Assembly: GCF_001720585.1 (NCBI RefSeq)
Contig: NZ_MABH01000136.1
Span: 1-64,000 of the forward strand
Direction: 5' to 3'
DNA: 64,000 bases
From: Cereibacter johrii
GTDB lineage: Bacteria; Pseudomonadota; Alphaproteobacteria; Rhodobacterales; Rhodobacteraceae
The notes below the pieces were generated by a model that did not search any database, had not been told where the DNA came from, and saw nothing but the letters and a program-made list of their open reading frames with translations. The position numbers and the translations under genes are program-made. Shown here one piece after another: positions 45,419 to 53,318 of this stretch (within the stretch, counting starts at the first letter, position 1; each line of letters opens with the position of its first letter).

Positions 45419-46422
45419 CGCACCCCGCGCTCGCGCAGGCGTTCGGCCGTGACCAGCCCCCGGGCCAGCATGGCGTCGCGCATCGTGTTGCTGATCGCGC
45501 TGACCGGCAGATAGCGGTCGGAATTGACCAGATCGGCGTAGAAGGCAGGCAGGTCGGTGATCGGCTTCGCGGCCGGGGCGGGGGCCGCCTTGGGCTTTCT
45601 GCGCTTCCGCCCGGCATCCTCGACCTTGCGCTTGGCCGCCCTTTGCATCACCCGGTCCAGCGCCTTCGGGCCATCGGGCGGATCGGGGTGTTCCTGGCGG
45701 CTGGCCTCGGCCGTGGCGATGATCTCCGCCTCGGTCAGCCCCAGCTCGTCGCGCCAGCGCAGGACGTGCAGCCGGGGCGGCCAGCCTTGCCACCAGCCGG
45801 GCAGGGCGGCGGGGTCGAGGCCCAGCGCGTCGAGCAGCGCCTCGAACATCTCTTCGGAAATCGCTTCGCGCGCTTGCGCGCTCTCCTCTTCCTTTACTGG
45901 TTCTCTTAAAGGTTCCCTTACAGGGTTAGTGTCCGAAATCCGGACACGGCTTTCGGCATTTTCCGGACACGGGTCAGCCAGAAAATCGGACACGGCTCCG
46001 GCACAACCCCCGTGTCCGAAATCCGGACACGGCAGCGCATCGGCCATGCCGTCACCAGCACAACCATCGGCATCGTCGACGCTTTCTGCGCCGTCGTCGT
46101 CACCGTGTCCGATTTCCGGACACGGCACCACAGCCCCGGGTGTGAAGCCCGGCTCAAACTCCAGGATGTAGCGGGTGGGCAGCTGTCGCTTGGTCACAGG
46201 ATCGAGCCGCGGCACGCGCCGCAGCAGACCCACGGCCTCCAGCTGGGCAAGGTGATCGTTCAGCGTGGACCGGCTGATCTCGCAGTCATGCGCCAGCCGG
46301 TCCTGCGAGGGGAAGCAGCCATAGTCGGGGTTGAACCGGTCGCAGAGGTGCCAGAGCACGATCTTGGTCGTGGGCTTCAGGCCGCGCTGCTTGATGGCCC
46401 AGTTGGTGGCCTCGTGGCTCAT
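45415..46422 (-). CDS. phage replication initiator-like protein (helix-turn-helix, gpO-like)
   Basis: 335 aa from the ATG at 46422, overlapping the VRR-NUC stop (ATGA). Residues 1-75 are a winged helix-turn-helix (NWAIKQRGLKPTTKIVLWHLCD, then FPSQDRLAHDCEISRSTLNDHLAQLEAVGLL), as in lambda O or plasmid Rep initiators. Residues 95-165 are low-complexity with repeated CPEIGHG/CPDFGHG peptides, because an iteron array lies in the DNA beneath. The C-terminal third is Lys/Arg/Pro-rich with a helical end. A replication role is inferred from the domain and the internal repeats. Confidence 0.75.
   Translation of the reverse strand: MSHEATNWAIKQRGLKPTTKIVLWHLCDRFNPDYGCFPSQDRLAHDCEISRSTLNDHLAQLEAVGLLRRVPRLDPVTKRQLPTRYILEFEPGFTPGAVVPCPEIGHGDDDGAESVDDADGCAGDGMADALPCPDFGHGGCAGAVSDFLADPCPENAESRVRISDTNPVREPLREPVKEEESAQAREAISEEMFEALLDALGLDPAALPGWWQGWPPRLHVLRWRDELGLTEAEIIATAEASRQEHPDPPDGPKALDRVMQRAAKRKVEDAGRKRRKPKAAPAPAAKPITDLPAFYADLVNSDRYLPVSAISNTMRDAMLARGLVTAERLRERGVR
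45929..46123. repeat. iteron-like palindromic repeats, probable phage replication origin
   Basis: Three full copies of GTGTCCG-N5-CGGACAC lie at 45929-45947, 46012-46030 and 46105-46123, with spacers AAATC, AAATC and ATTTC. Half copies CGGACAC lie at 45964-45970 and 45987-45993. All are flanked by a C..GG context. An A+T-richer stretch (about 45890-45930) adjoins. In lambda the origin iterons likewise lie inside gene O. Confidence 0.7.
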
Positions 46423-46814
46423 GGCGCGGGCCTCCGCGGGGCAGGGGCGATGCGCGTGGTGAAGCCGTGATCGGCCAGCGCACCCAGCGCGTCGTCGAGA
46501 CTTCGCACCAGCGCCCAGCCGAACCCCTGCGGCTGCACCGCATCGCGGAACGCCTCCTGCTCCGGTCGCAGCCGCCCCTTCGGCGCCTTCAGTTCGAGGA
46601 ACAGGACACGGCCGTCGCACAAGACCATGAGATCGGCGAACCCGGCATGGACGCCCATGCCGACGAGGATCGCCTGGTGCTTCGCCCCGCGGGGCCCGGC
46701 CTCGGTTACCTCGTTGGCGCAATGGTGAATGATGGCCGAGCGGGGCAGGGCGATGCGCAGCGCCTGCACCACGGCGCGCTGCAGATCGGCCTCGGGGGTA
46801 CCACGACGTTTCAT
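46419..46814 (-). CDS. VRR-NUC domain nuclease
   Basis: 131 aa. PD-(D/E)xK core of VRR-NUC: Asp61 in GFADLMVL, Glu74-Leu-Lys76 in FLELKAPKG, then Gln86 in LRPEQEAF. Such stand-alone phage nucleases act on branched or single-stranded junction DNA in replication and recombination. It overlaps both neighbours by 4 bases, so it belongs to the replication operon. Confidence 0.88.
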   Translation of the reverse strand: MKRRGTPEADLQRAVVQALRIALPRSAIIHHCANEVTEAGPRGAKHQAILVGMGVHAGFADLMVLCDGRVLFLELKAPKGRLRPEQEAFRDAVQPQGFGWALVRSLDDALGALADHGFTTRIAPAPRRPAP

Positions 46815-47050
46815 TGCGCGGTCCTCCCTTGGTCTTCGCGCTGGGCGCGGGCGACGGGCCGCCGCGCATCGAGCACCAGCAGCAGGCGCTGGGCGTCGGC
46901 CCGCTCGGTCGCGCTCTCGCCATGTGTGGCGAGGACCGTGCAGGCGAGGCGGAGCAGATGGTCGCTGTGATGCGCGGCATCGGCGACGACGGCGCGGGCC
47001 TCGGCCACGCGATCGGCGGGCCAGGCGGAATTGCGGGCCTGCACCATCAT
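46811..47050 (-). CDS. small unknown helical early protein
   Basis: 79 aa from the ATG at 47050, overlapping the stop of the excisionase-like gene (ATGA). Wholly helical, with a long Ala/Arg-rich stretch (RVAEARAVVADAAHHSDHLL). Second gene of the leftward early operon. Not recognised. Confidence 0.6.
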   Translation of the reverse strand: MMVQARNSAWPADRVAEARAVVADAAHHSDHLLRLACTVLATHGESATERADAQRLLLVLDARRPVARAQREDQGRTAQ

Positions 47051-47295
47051 GCCCGCCCCCGCGATTTGCGCACCGGATGCGCCTGCTCCTGCGCCCGGAT
47101 CCATTCCTGAACCGCGGCGCGGCGGTAATAGGTCTTGCGACCTATGCGTGTGCAAGGCGGACCCTGGCGGCGGGCTTCCCAGCGCGACAGGGTGTCGGCG
47201 GTCAGGCCAAGCGCCTGCGCCAGCTGTTCGCGGCTGATCCAGTCGGCCAGCAGATCAACAATCTCCGCGTCGGGTTCGGTCTGGATGTCTTTCAT
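47047..47295 (-). CDS. excisionase / AlpA-like helix-turn-helix protein
   Basis: 82 aa, ribosome binding site GGGAGCAGCCG. Residues 18-62 form the winged-helix of the MerR/Xis group (SREQLAQALGLTADTLSRWEARRQGPP, then RIGRKTYYRRAAVQEWI). Such proteins direct excision or control early genes. It is the first gene after the control region and heads the leftward early operon. Confidence 0.8.
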   Translation of the reverse strand: MKDIQTEPDAEIVDLLADWISREQLAQALGLTADTLSRWEARRQGPPCTRIGRKTYYRRAAVQEWIRAQEQAHPVRKSRGRA

Positions 47296-47356
47296 CGGCT
47301 GCTCCCTCGTGTCCTGCGCCTCTCGGGGTCAGGAGCAGCGAAGCAGAGCGGCGAGG

Positions 47357-47380
47357 CCGGAAAACAGGCGGAAGGTGGAA
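47357..47380. repeat. 24-bp repeat, copy 1
   Basis: CCGGAAaACAGGCGGAAGG continued by TGGAA; the same 24 bases recur at 50522-50545 with one mismatch. It lies 62 bases upstream of the excisionase-like start. GGCGGAAG here also pairs with CTTCCGCC at 47398-47405, and TTCCGG (47388-47393) mirrors CCGGAA. Confidence 0.65.
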
Positions 47381-47661
47381 TTGCCGGTTCCGGCCTTCTT
47401 CCGCCACTGTTTTCATTGGAGGAAATTTGAATTCGAGCCGCTGACGGGGAATTTCAGGTCGCCGGGCAAGGGCCAAAGTGCGACGTCTTCCGGCTGCAAT
47501 TCCGGTGCGCTGGGTCGCTATCGCCCCGGTGGCCCACATTGTCCTCGGTTCAACCGCTTTCGCCGGATTTGATGGGGGCGGAATTGGCGGAACCTGTTGT
47601 TCCGGTCGCCTCTGGGCGGGGTTCGGCGATATCCACAGGAACTTGTCGGTCGCCGCCGTAA

Positions 47662-47698
47662 TTCACGGGTTCGTGAGTAAACACACGCGAGGCGTGTG
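47662..47698. promoter_or_regulatory. two palindromes in the control region
   Basis: TCACG-GGTT-CGTGA lies at about 47663-47676 and CACACGC-GAG-GCGTGTG at 47682-47698, 5 bases apart, inside the 617-base gap between leftward early genes and the rightward 47913 gene. The second is flanked on both sides by GTAAAC. They are good candidates for repressor operators. Confidence 0.5.
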
Positions 47699-47867
47699 CG
47701 TAAACTTTCCGGGAGCAGTCCACAAGAATCGAAAAACGAACATAACCAGACGCCAGTGCCGCAACCGGTATGGCTCTGGACTACAGGCGGTTTCACACAA
47801 CGACTCGCTCCGCACCCGGTCTCGCCCACGTGCCTCCGCACGGCGGGTCATTTGTAACCTGCCCTCT

Positions 47868-47883
47868 CGCGGCTTTTGCCGCG
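47868..47883 (+). other. hairpin before the 47913 gene
   Basis: CGCGGC-TTTT-GCCGCG, a 6-bp stem 29 bases ahead of the start and just upstream of its ribosome binding site. It may be leader structure; there is no T tail for a terminator. Confidence 0.4.
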
Positions 47884-47912
47884 GGATAGGGTTTGTCTGA
47901 AGGAGTTATCTG

Positions 47913-48515
47913 ATGCCCCTGCCGCCTGTTGCCTTCTATTCGATCTACGAGATTGCGGTGCGCTGGGGATGTCACCCGGCCGACGTGGCGGGATGGGCTG
48001 CGGCGGGGCACCTGCAGGTGCTGGCGGGGATTCCTCCGGTCAGTTGCGGCGAGGAAACGGTCGCGGGAATGGTGCAGGTGCCGATCGCCGAGCTGATGCC
48101 GATGTTCCGGCGGATTGGCCCTAGCGACGAGCAGGCGCGGCTGAAGCGGGTGATGCCGCTGGGCAGCAAGTCCTGGCTCAAGGTCACCGATCCGGCCGAG
48201 GGGGTGCTGGTGCGGTCCTCCGATCTGTTGATCGACGCGGTGACGCTGCAGCAGTTCGAGGAGGACCGCGATCTGCTGCGGCGCCCGGCCTCCAGCATTG
48301 GCTCGGGCCCGCGATACGATTGGGACGCGATGTATGCATGGCTGACCTGGTCGCTCTTCGAAAAGGGCGTCCCCGAGACCCAGACTGCGCTCGTCACATT
48401 GGTGCAGGAGTGGTTCGTGCAGAACTCGAAATCGGGCGAGGTGCCGGATGAAAGCACGATCCGAAAGCGGCTGACCTCGCTCTGGCGCAGGTTGCGGGGC
48501 GAAGATGCCGCGTGA
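47913..48515 (+). CDS. rightward phage protein near the control region, possible regulator
   Basis: 200 aa with a strong site AAGGAGTTATCTG-ATG. The N-terminal 45 residues have a helix-turn-helix-like pattern (SIYEIAVRWGCHPADVAGWAAAGHL). The middle is acidic (LQQFEEDRDLL) and the end is DESTIRKRLTSLWRRLRGED, a second helical DNA-binding-like segment. Its orientation opposite to the early operon and its place beside the palindromes are those of a lysogeny regulator. No known repressor family was recognised. Confidence 0.65.
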   Translation: MPLPPVAFYSIYEIAVRWGCHPADVAGWAAAGHLQVLAGIPPVSCGEETVAGMVQVPIAELMPMFRRIGPSDEQARLKRVMPLGSKSWLKVTDPAEGVLVRSSDLLIDAVTLQQFEEDRDLLRRPASSIGSGPRYDWDAMYAWLTWSLFEKGVPETQTALVTLVQEWFVQNSKSGEVPDESTIRKRLTSLWRRLRGEDAA

Positions 48516-48581
48516 GGATCAGGCCGATTTCGGTAGGTTGAGATCATTTCGCCCGAGCCAAGAAAAGCACGGGCGCTTCTG

Positions 48582-49136
48582 TCAAACCGGTTCCCACCAA
48601 GTACGCCATTTTCGGACTGTTTTCCCGGAATTGCTCATCTGTTCCGGTGCATAACGCTTTACGTACTTTTTCCCGTCATGCTCAACAGTATCTCGAGATC
48701 GAGCGTTCGGGAACTTTTCGTTCAGGGCGCGCTCAAGTTCGGCTGCTGCTGCCGTCTGTTCGGGATCGACTTCTACAGCATCACCGAGGCAATCCCACCA
48801 GGTGTCCCATGTATAGACAGTCCGGCCGGACCGGCTCTTGGATCGGGGCTTCATCCGTTTGGAAAATCGCTTTCCATTCCAAACAACTTCCACGCCTTTG
48901 GCAGCATTTGGAAAGGCTTCATCCAGTTCGGCCGAGATGCGTTCGCGTTCTGTATATGGAAGGATCCCGAGCTTCTTCAGCTGAGCGGTGATCCGAGCCA
49001 CCTCCTCTCGAGCAGCGGAGATTCGGCCATGATACTTGTCGAGATTTCCGGAAGTGTCTTCCCCATCCCGTTCCATGAGACGGTCCAGTTCTGCCTTCGC
49101 TTCTTCCAATTGCTGCAATGTGGGTTGTCTGGGCAT
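48582..49136 (-). CDS. unknown protein with an internally duplicated module
   Basis: 184 aa. Residues 5-56 form a coiled coil (LEEAKAELDRLMERDGE ... AAREEVARITAQLKK). Then two copies of a ~45-residue module follow: about 69-114 (LDEAFPNAAK, WNGKRFSKR, GRTVYTWDTWWD) and about 134-183 (LNEKFPNARS, HDGKKYVKR, GKTVRKWRTWWE). The Phe-Pro-Asn-Ala, Gly-Lys-(R/K)-(F/Y) and TWW positions are kept. Basic and Trp-rich modules suggest nucleic-acid binding. It lies between the integrase and the control region, slightly lower in G+C. Not recognised. Confidence 0.65.
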   Translation of the reverse strand: MPRQPTLQQLEEAKAELDRLMERDGEDTSGNLDKYHGRISAAREEVARITAQLKKLGILPYTERERISAELDEAFPNAAKGVEVVWNGKRFSKRMKPRSKSRSGRTVYTWDTWWDCLGDAVEVDPEQTAAAAELERALNEKFPNARSRDTVEHDGKKYVKRYAPEQMSNSGKTVRKWRTWWEPV

Positions 49137-49168
49137 CGCGGTGTTAGTCCAGTTCTTCGTGCGGACAA

Positions 49169-50449
49169 TCAGATAGCAGCATCGTGGAACATAACGCCAG
49201 CCTCATCCTGTGCCGCCTCATGCACAAGGCGCGGCCGCGGGCGCAGGAGGCTAGCCACCGTGTCGACGCCCGCACGTAGCGGCGAATCCATCAGGTGTGC
49301 GTAGCGCTGGGTGGTCTGCATCTGGCTGTGGCCCAAGAGCTTGCCGATCATTTCCAGCGATGCGCCACCGCTGACCAGCAGCGAGGCGAAGGTGTGGCGC
49401 AGGTCATGGATGCGGACGTCGGCCAGCCCGGCATCCTTCTGCACCTTGGCCCAGAAGCGGCGGATTTCCCGCACCGGCTGGCCGACAGTGTCGCCGGGGA
49501 ACAGCCACGGGTTGCCTCGCGGCACCACCAGCTGGCGCAGCCGCACGATGGCCGCGACGTCCTGCGAGATAGGCACACGATGGATCTTGCGCTGCTTGGT
49601 GGTCGAGGCGGGTTTCGACCAGATCGCATAGTCGAGGTTGAACTGTTCGAACCGCGCGGTGCGGACCTCGCCCACCCGGGCGCCGGTCAACATGCACATG
49701 CGGATAATGGCCGCTGCACGCTGATCCTCGGCGGCATCCAGCACGGCCGCCAGCCGTGTCAGCTCTTCGGGCGACAGGAACCGTTCGCGGGCATGTTCGA
49801 TGCGCCGATGGAACCCCTGCGCGGGGTTGTCCGTCCGCCAGTCCCATTCCACCGCCAGCGTGAACATCTTGCGCAGCACCTCGCCCATGCGGTTGGCCCG
49901 GATCGGGGTGGGCTTGTGGCCCTGCAGTTTGCGGGCCCGGTTGTTGGGCTTCGCCTTGCAGGGTCGGGGACGCCCCTCGGCCACGAAATCGAGGAACTTC
50001 GCGACGTCGGACTTGGTGATCTCTGTCACCAGCCGGTTGCCCCAGGCCGGTTCGACCATTTTCTTTAGCATCGACACCTGGTCGCCCGCATTGGTCTTGG
50101 CGAGTTTCGGCAGATGCTCGGCGATGTAGCGGTCAATCATGTCGGTGACGCGCGGGGCCCCGCGCCACTCGTCGCGCGCCGCCAGAGGATCCTGCCCTTC
50201 GTCGATTGCGCGACGCAGTTCCTTGGCACGTTCGCGGGCGGCCGTGACGCTCCACTCCGGCCAGCGCCCGATGGTCATCCGCCGCTGCCGCCCGGCGTGC
50301 CGGTAGTCGATAGTGAAGGTCCGCGCGCCCGAGGCCTGCACCCGGGCGGCGAAGCCGATCACCTCGGTGTCGAAGATCTGATAGCTGACGCCGGGCTTCG
50401 GCTCAGCCTCGCGCAGGGTTTTCTCATTCAGTTTCAGTCTCTTGACCAT
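49169..50449 (-). CDS. int: prophage tyrosine integrase
   Basis: 426 aa from the ATG at 50449, with GGAGG 8 bases upstream (the frame extends 9 codons further). Residues 1-85 form an arm-binding domain of the DUF4102 type (VKRLKLNEKTLREAEP). A core-binding SAM-like domain follows. The catalytic domain has Arg in TGARVGEVR, HDLRHTFAS (HxxR), LGHSQMQTTQRYAHL with the His and the nucleophile Tyr. It integrates the phage near this end of the element. DUF4102 integrases often use tRNA 3' ends. Confidence 0.92.
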   Translation of the reverse strand: MVKRLKLNEKTLREAEPKPGVSYQIFDTEVIGFAARVQASGARTFTIDYRHAGRQRRMTIGRWPEWSVTAARERAKELRRAIDEGQDPLAARDEWRGAPRVTDMIDRYIAEHLPKLAKTNAGDQVSMLKKMVEPAWGNRLVTEITKSDVAKFLDFVAEGRPRPCKAKPNNRARKLQGHKPTPIRANRMGEVLRKMFTLAVEWDWRTDNPAQGFHRRIEHARERFLSPEELTRLAAVLDAAEDQRAAAIIRMCMLTGARVGEVRTARFEQFNLDYAIWSKPASTTKQRKIHRVPISQDVAAIVRLRQLVVPRGNPWLFPGDTVGQPVREIRRFWAKVQKDAGLADVRIHDLRHTFASLLVSGGASLEMIGKLLGHSQMQTTQRYAHLMDSPLRAGVDTVASLLRPRPRLVHEAAQDEAGVMFHDAAI

Positions 50450-50521
50450 CCATCCCGCCTCCTTGCCCGACGACACAGGCGTAGACCCGCGCCACTATCA
50501 AGTCGGATCACGGGCCGGGGA

Positions 50522-50545
50522 CCGGAATACAGGCGGAAGGTGGAA
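50522..50545. repeat. 24-bp repeat, copy 2
   Basis: Matches 47357-47380 at 23 of 24 positions and lies 73 bases upstream of the integrase start. TTCCGG at 50564-50569 mirrors its CCGGAA, as at the first copy. Shared operator or integrase arm site. The gap 50450-50748 holds nothing else I can name and should contain the prophage right end. Confidence 0.65.
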
Positions 50546-50748
50546 CTGGGTGCCGGGGGGAAATTCCGGACAAGAAGAGCAAGGGGTTGGGCGAACTGGC
50601 CCAGCGCGCGGGATAGGGAGCCGACGGAGGCACGCCGATAAAAACAGTCAGTCATTTGAGACCCAGCCAGCGCCCACACCCGACGGCGCCCCAGCCTCGG
50701 CAGATCGCATCATCCCGCGCCCCAGCGGCGCCGAGGCCGGAGACTTCG

Positions 50749-51225
50749 ATGACCCATCCCGACCCACGCCAGCGCGACGCCCAGGGCTGCCGCAAGGGCA
50801 AGCGCCTGTCCGACTGCGGCTTTGACGAGGTCGAGCGGCGCGCGCTCACGCTCATGCGTCACCTCTTCGTCGGCGTGGCGCAGAACCGCCCGCCGGGCGG
50901 GCCCGAGGCCGTCATGCTCGCCCGAACCCTTCTGGGGCCTGCAAATGGCGACCAGGCCATGGCAGCGCTGCTGGCCTTCGTCCAGACCATGGCCCTCTCA
51001 CGCGGCGAGCCCTTCCGCTATGCCAATCCCTTCTGCCCCGGCTGCGCCGCCCGGATCACGGCGGACGAGGAGCGGCTCGTGCGCGTCCTGCACCACGTCC
51101 GCCGCGGGCAGGAGGGCCGGGCGATGATCCATGCGCTGATGCTCTGCGAGGCCGGGCCGATCGGCCCGCTGATCGAGGCGGCCCACGAGGTTCATCGAGC
51201 CGCGGAACCCGCGCCCTTCGCCTGA
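50749..51225 (+). CDS. conserved hypothetical protein of the second element
   Basis: 158 aa from ATG 50749 (MTHPDPRQRDAQG). Helical, with one CxxC pair (NPFCPGCAARI) followed by EERLVRVLHHVRRGQEG. The cysteines might bind metal. Small, acidic to neutral, no membrane segment. It begins the mostly rightward gene set that ends with the second integrase. Not recognised. Confidence 0.65.
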   Translation: MTHPDPRQRDAQGCRKGKRLSDCGFDEVERRALTLMRHLFVGVAQNRPPGGPEAVMLARTLLGPANGDQAMAALLAFVQTMALSRGEPFRYANPFCPGCAARITADEERLVRVLHHVRRGQEGRAMIHALMLCEAGPIGPLIEAAHEVHRAAEPAPFA

Positions 51226-51363
51226 GCGCGCGATCCTCCGACGGGAGAGGAGGTACCTCGGATCCGACCGATGATCGGCGGTGCCTCTGGCGCCACCACC
51301 CCCCGTGCCGGAGGCGTACCACTTCCGCGGCTTTCGATCCTAGACAGGCACAATGAGGGTGCG

Positions 51364-51786
51364 TCACCCGGCGGCAGCCGCCGGGTGACGTCGTCTCATT
51401 CTCCCGCCAGATCCTTCTGCACGGAGTGGCCGCAATGGACCGCCGTTGCCCCGGGCGCCGGCGTGCAAGTTTCGCCCTCGGCCAGCGCCTCGACGGTGAA
51501 CCTTCGCGCGCAGCTGCGCGGTCCCCTCGGCGCGTAGGTAGAGCCTCCCGGTGCCGAACTTCTCCTTCACCTGCGCGACCCGGATGGCGTGCGCACTCGG
51601 GTCGGCTTCGGAGAGGCGGACGAGGCCGTCCAGAGCGGCGGCGAGCAGCCGCAGCCAGCCCGCTGGGCATCCGGCGATCTCTTCACCTCCGATGATGGCC
51701 GCAGCGTCGAGCTGGCGGCGAATGCGGCCGCCGAGCGCGCGGGCCGCCTCCGCATCGAGGGGCTCCTCATCGAAGGGGTAGGGCAC
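51364..51786 (-). CDS. hypothetical phage-like protein, possibly frameshifted at its end
   Basis: 140 aa. Residues 1-95 look genuinely coding: PFDEEPLDAEAARALGGRI, then AQVKEKFGTGRLYLRAEG, a motif I have seen in small Rhodobacterales phage proteins. From about 51480 the frame turns into Gly/Arg-rich noise, while the frame one base on reads FTVEALAEGETCTPAPG ... HCGHSVQKDLAGE and stops near 51407, with the cysteines homologues usually have. A one-base slip in the element or in the sequence is likely. Confidence 0.5.
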   Translation of the reverse strand: MPYPFDEEPLDAEAARALGGRIRRQLDAAAIIGGEEIAGCPAGWLRLLAAALDGLVRLSEADPSAHAIRVAQVKEKFGTGRLYLRAEGTAQLRAKVHRRGAGRGRNLHAGARGNGGPLRPLRAEGSGGRMRRRHPAAAAG

Positions 51787-51798
51787 CGCGGGTTGAAG

Positions 51799-51969
51799 CT
51801 ACAGCGGGGCGACGCTCCACCTCCCGGTCCAGGCGGCCGCCGCCGCCTGCGCCAGTTCCGCCAGATCGGGCAGCGGGGTGTCGCTGCTGATGGTCTCGGA
51901 TAGGGTGTGCCGCCGTCCCGGTCCGTCGAGCCGAACCGAACGGAAGATCGCGAACCGATCGTCGGTCAT
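51799..51969 (-). CDS. small unknown protein
   Basis: 56 aa from ATG 51969 (MTDDRFAIFRSVRLDG) to 51799, 12 bases before the next leftward gene. The composition is protein-like, with an acidic middle and an Ala-rich helix (LAELAQAAAAAW). No good ribosome binding site. Not recognised. Confidence 0.45.
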   Translation of the reverse strand: MTDDRFAIFRSVRLDGPGRRHTLSETISSDTPLPDLAELAQAAAAAWTGRWSVAPL

Positions 51970-51981
51970 TCCGGCACCCGA

Positions 51982-52101
51982 ATGCCACACCACCCCCAGC
52001 CGATCTCCTTCTCGACCGCCAGCAGATCGCTCACCCCGGACGACATCGCCGAGGAGGAGACGCTCCTCGAGCTCTACAAGGCCGCGCTCGGCATGGCCTG
52101 A
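51982..52101 (+). CDS. possible very small protein
   Basis: 39 codons from ATG 51982, ending RSLTPDDIAEEETLLELYKAALGMA as the more convincing part (acidic helix). Divergent from the previous gene with a 12-base gap. The start is uncertain because no site precedes it. Confidence 0.3.
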   Translation: MPHHPQPISFSTASRSLTPDDIAEEETLLELYKAALGMA

Positions 52102-52199
52102 CCCATCCCGGCGCGGCCGGCGATCCGCGCAGCTTCCGTTCAACTCGCCCGGCGCCTCCGCGGCCCGGGCCCTTTCTCCCGAACCTGCGGAGCATTCCC

Positions 52200-52379
52200 A
52201 TGAAGAGCAAATCCTCGATCCTGTCCGCGTAGCAGCAGGTCCTCTCCGAAACGGCGCGGTATCTTCCGTTCGGCGGTGCCACTTCGGAGGACCGGCCCGG
52301 CCTGTATCGCCGTGTTGCGCGCAGCTGCGGCGTGCCGGTCGAGGCGGTGCGCCGGGCGGTGGAGGCCTCCGGTGGCTGA
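52200..52379 (+). pseudogene. small HTH-like gene interrupted by an amber codon
   Basis: ATG at 52200 reads MKSKSSILSA and then TAG (52230-52232). The same frame continues for 48 more codons (QQVLSETARYLPFGG ... LYRRVARSCGVPVEAVRRAVEA) to a TGA that overlaps the next gene's GTG start. The part after the stop has a helix-turn-helix look. No other start lies just after the TAG, so the gene is probably inactive unless the stop is suppressed. Confidence 0.45.
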
Positions 52380-53094
52380 TCCCCTGCGCATCCTGATCGG
52401 CTGCGAGACCTCGGGCGTGATGCGCCGGGCCTTTGCTGCCCGCGGGCATGACGTCTGGTCCTGCGACCTCCTGCCGGCAGAGGACCGCTCGAACCGCCAC
52501 ATCGTCGGCGATGTGCGCGACCATCTGACCGACGGCTGGGATCTGCTGGTCGTGGCGCACCCGCCCTGCACAAGGCTCTGCAACAGCGGCGTCCGGTGGC
52601 TGCATGAGCCCTCGAAGCGCCTGCCCGAGACCTATGCCGCGGCGGAGCGGGAGGCCTACCTGCGCATGAGCCGTGAGGAGCGGCTGGCCTTCCTGTGGGC
52701 GGACCTCGACCGCGGGGCGGCGCTGTTTGCGGCCTGCTGGCAGGCGCCGGTGCCGCGCGTGGCGGTCGAGAACCCGGTGATGAACCCGCACGCGCGGGCC
52801 CGTCTGCCGGCGGATCTGCCGCGGCCGCAGACGGTGCAGCCGTGGTGGTTCGGCGAGCCCTTCTTCAAGGCGACGAGCTTCTATCTGCGCGGTCTGCCGC
52901 GGCTCGCCGCCACCAACCGGCTGACGCCGCCCCGGCCCGGCACGCCCGAGCACAAGCGCTGGTCTGCCGTCCATCGCGCACCGCCGGGGCCCAGTCGCTG
53001 GATATTCCGCAGCCGCACCTTCGAGGGCGTGGCCGAGGCCTGCGCCGACCGGTGGGGCGGGTGGGCCGAAGCGGAGGTCGCGGCATGTGGGTGA
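52372..53094 (+). CDS. DNA-methyltransferase-like protein
   Basis: 240 aa from GTG 52372, with GGAGG seven to eleven bases before it. The Rossmann-type start LRILIGCETSGVMRRAFAARGHDVWSCDL resembles motif I-II of cytosine methyltransferases. The PP-C motif LLVVAHPPCTRLCNSG at about 65-80 and VAVENPVMNP (ENP) at about 133-142 match motifs IV and VI. The target-recognition half is short. Proteins of this type are frequent in Rhodobacterales phages and elements; whether it methylates is not known. Confidence 0.75.
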   Translation: MADPLRILIGCETSGVMRRAFAARGHDVWSCDLLPAEDRSNRHIVGDVRDHLTDGWDLLVVAHPPCTRLCNSGVRWLHEPSKRLPETYAAAEREAYLRMSREERLAFLWADLDRGAALFAACWQAPVPRVAVENPVMNPHARARLPADLPRPQTVQPWWFGEPFFKATSFYLRGLPRLAATNRLTPPRPGTPEHKRWSAVHRAPPGPSRWIFRSRTFEGVAEACADRWGGWAEAEVAACG

Positions 53095-53135
53095 GGCTGC
53101 CGAACGTGGGCGGACAAGACGAGGAGATCTAGGAC

Positions 53136-53318
53136 ATGCGATCAGCCACCGTCACGAAGACCGCTATCAGCCGGGCAATTGCCGCCTGGAAGGAGTGCGG
53201 GCTGAAGGTCGGCGGGATGGAGATCACCAAGGACGGCACCATCCGCATCACGGCGGCGATGGACGACTCGGCGCCCGCGGCTCAGCGTGGTGGGCCGAAG
53301 CAGTGGCCGACCAGGTGA
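53136..53318 (+). CDS. excisionase-like small protein
   Basis: 60 aa. Helix-turn-helix-like core ISRAIAAWKECGLKVGGMEITKDGTIRIT, a pattern regularly found immediately before integrases in this bacterial group. It overlaps the integrase start by 16 bases, a typical translationally coupled Xis-Int pair. Confidence 0.65.
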   Translation: MRSATVTKTAISRAIAAWKECGLKVGGMEITKDGTIRITAAMDDSAPAAQRGGPKQWPTR

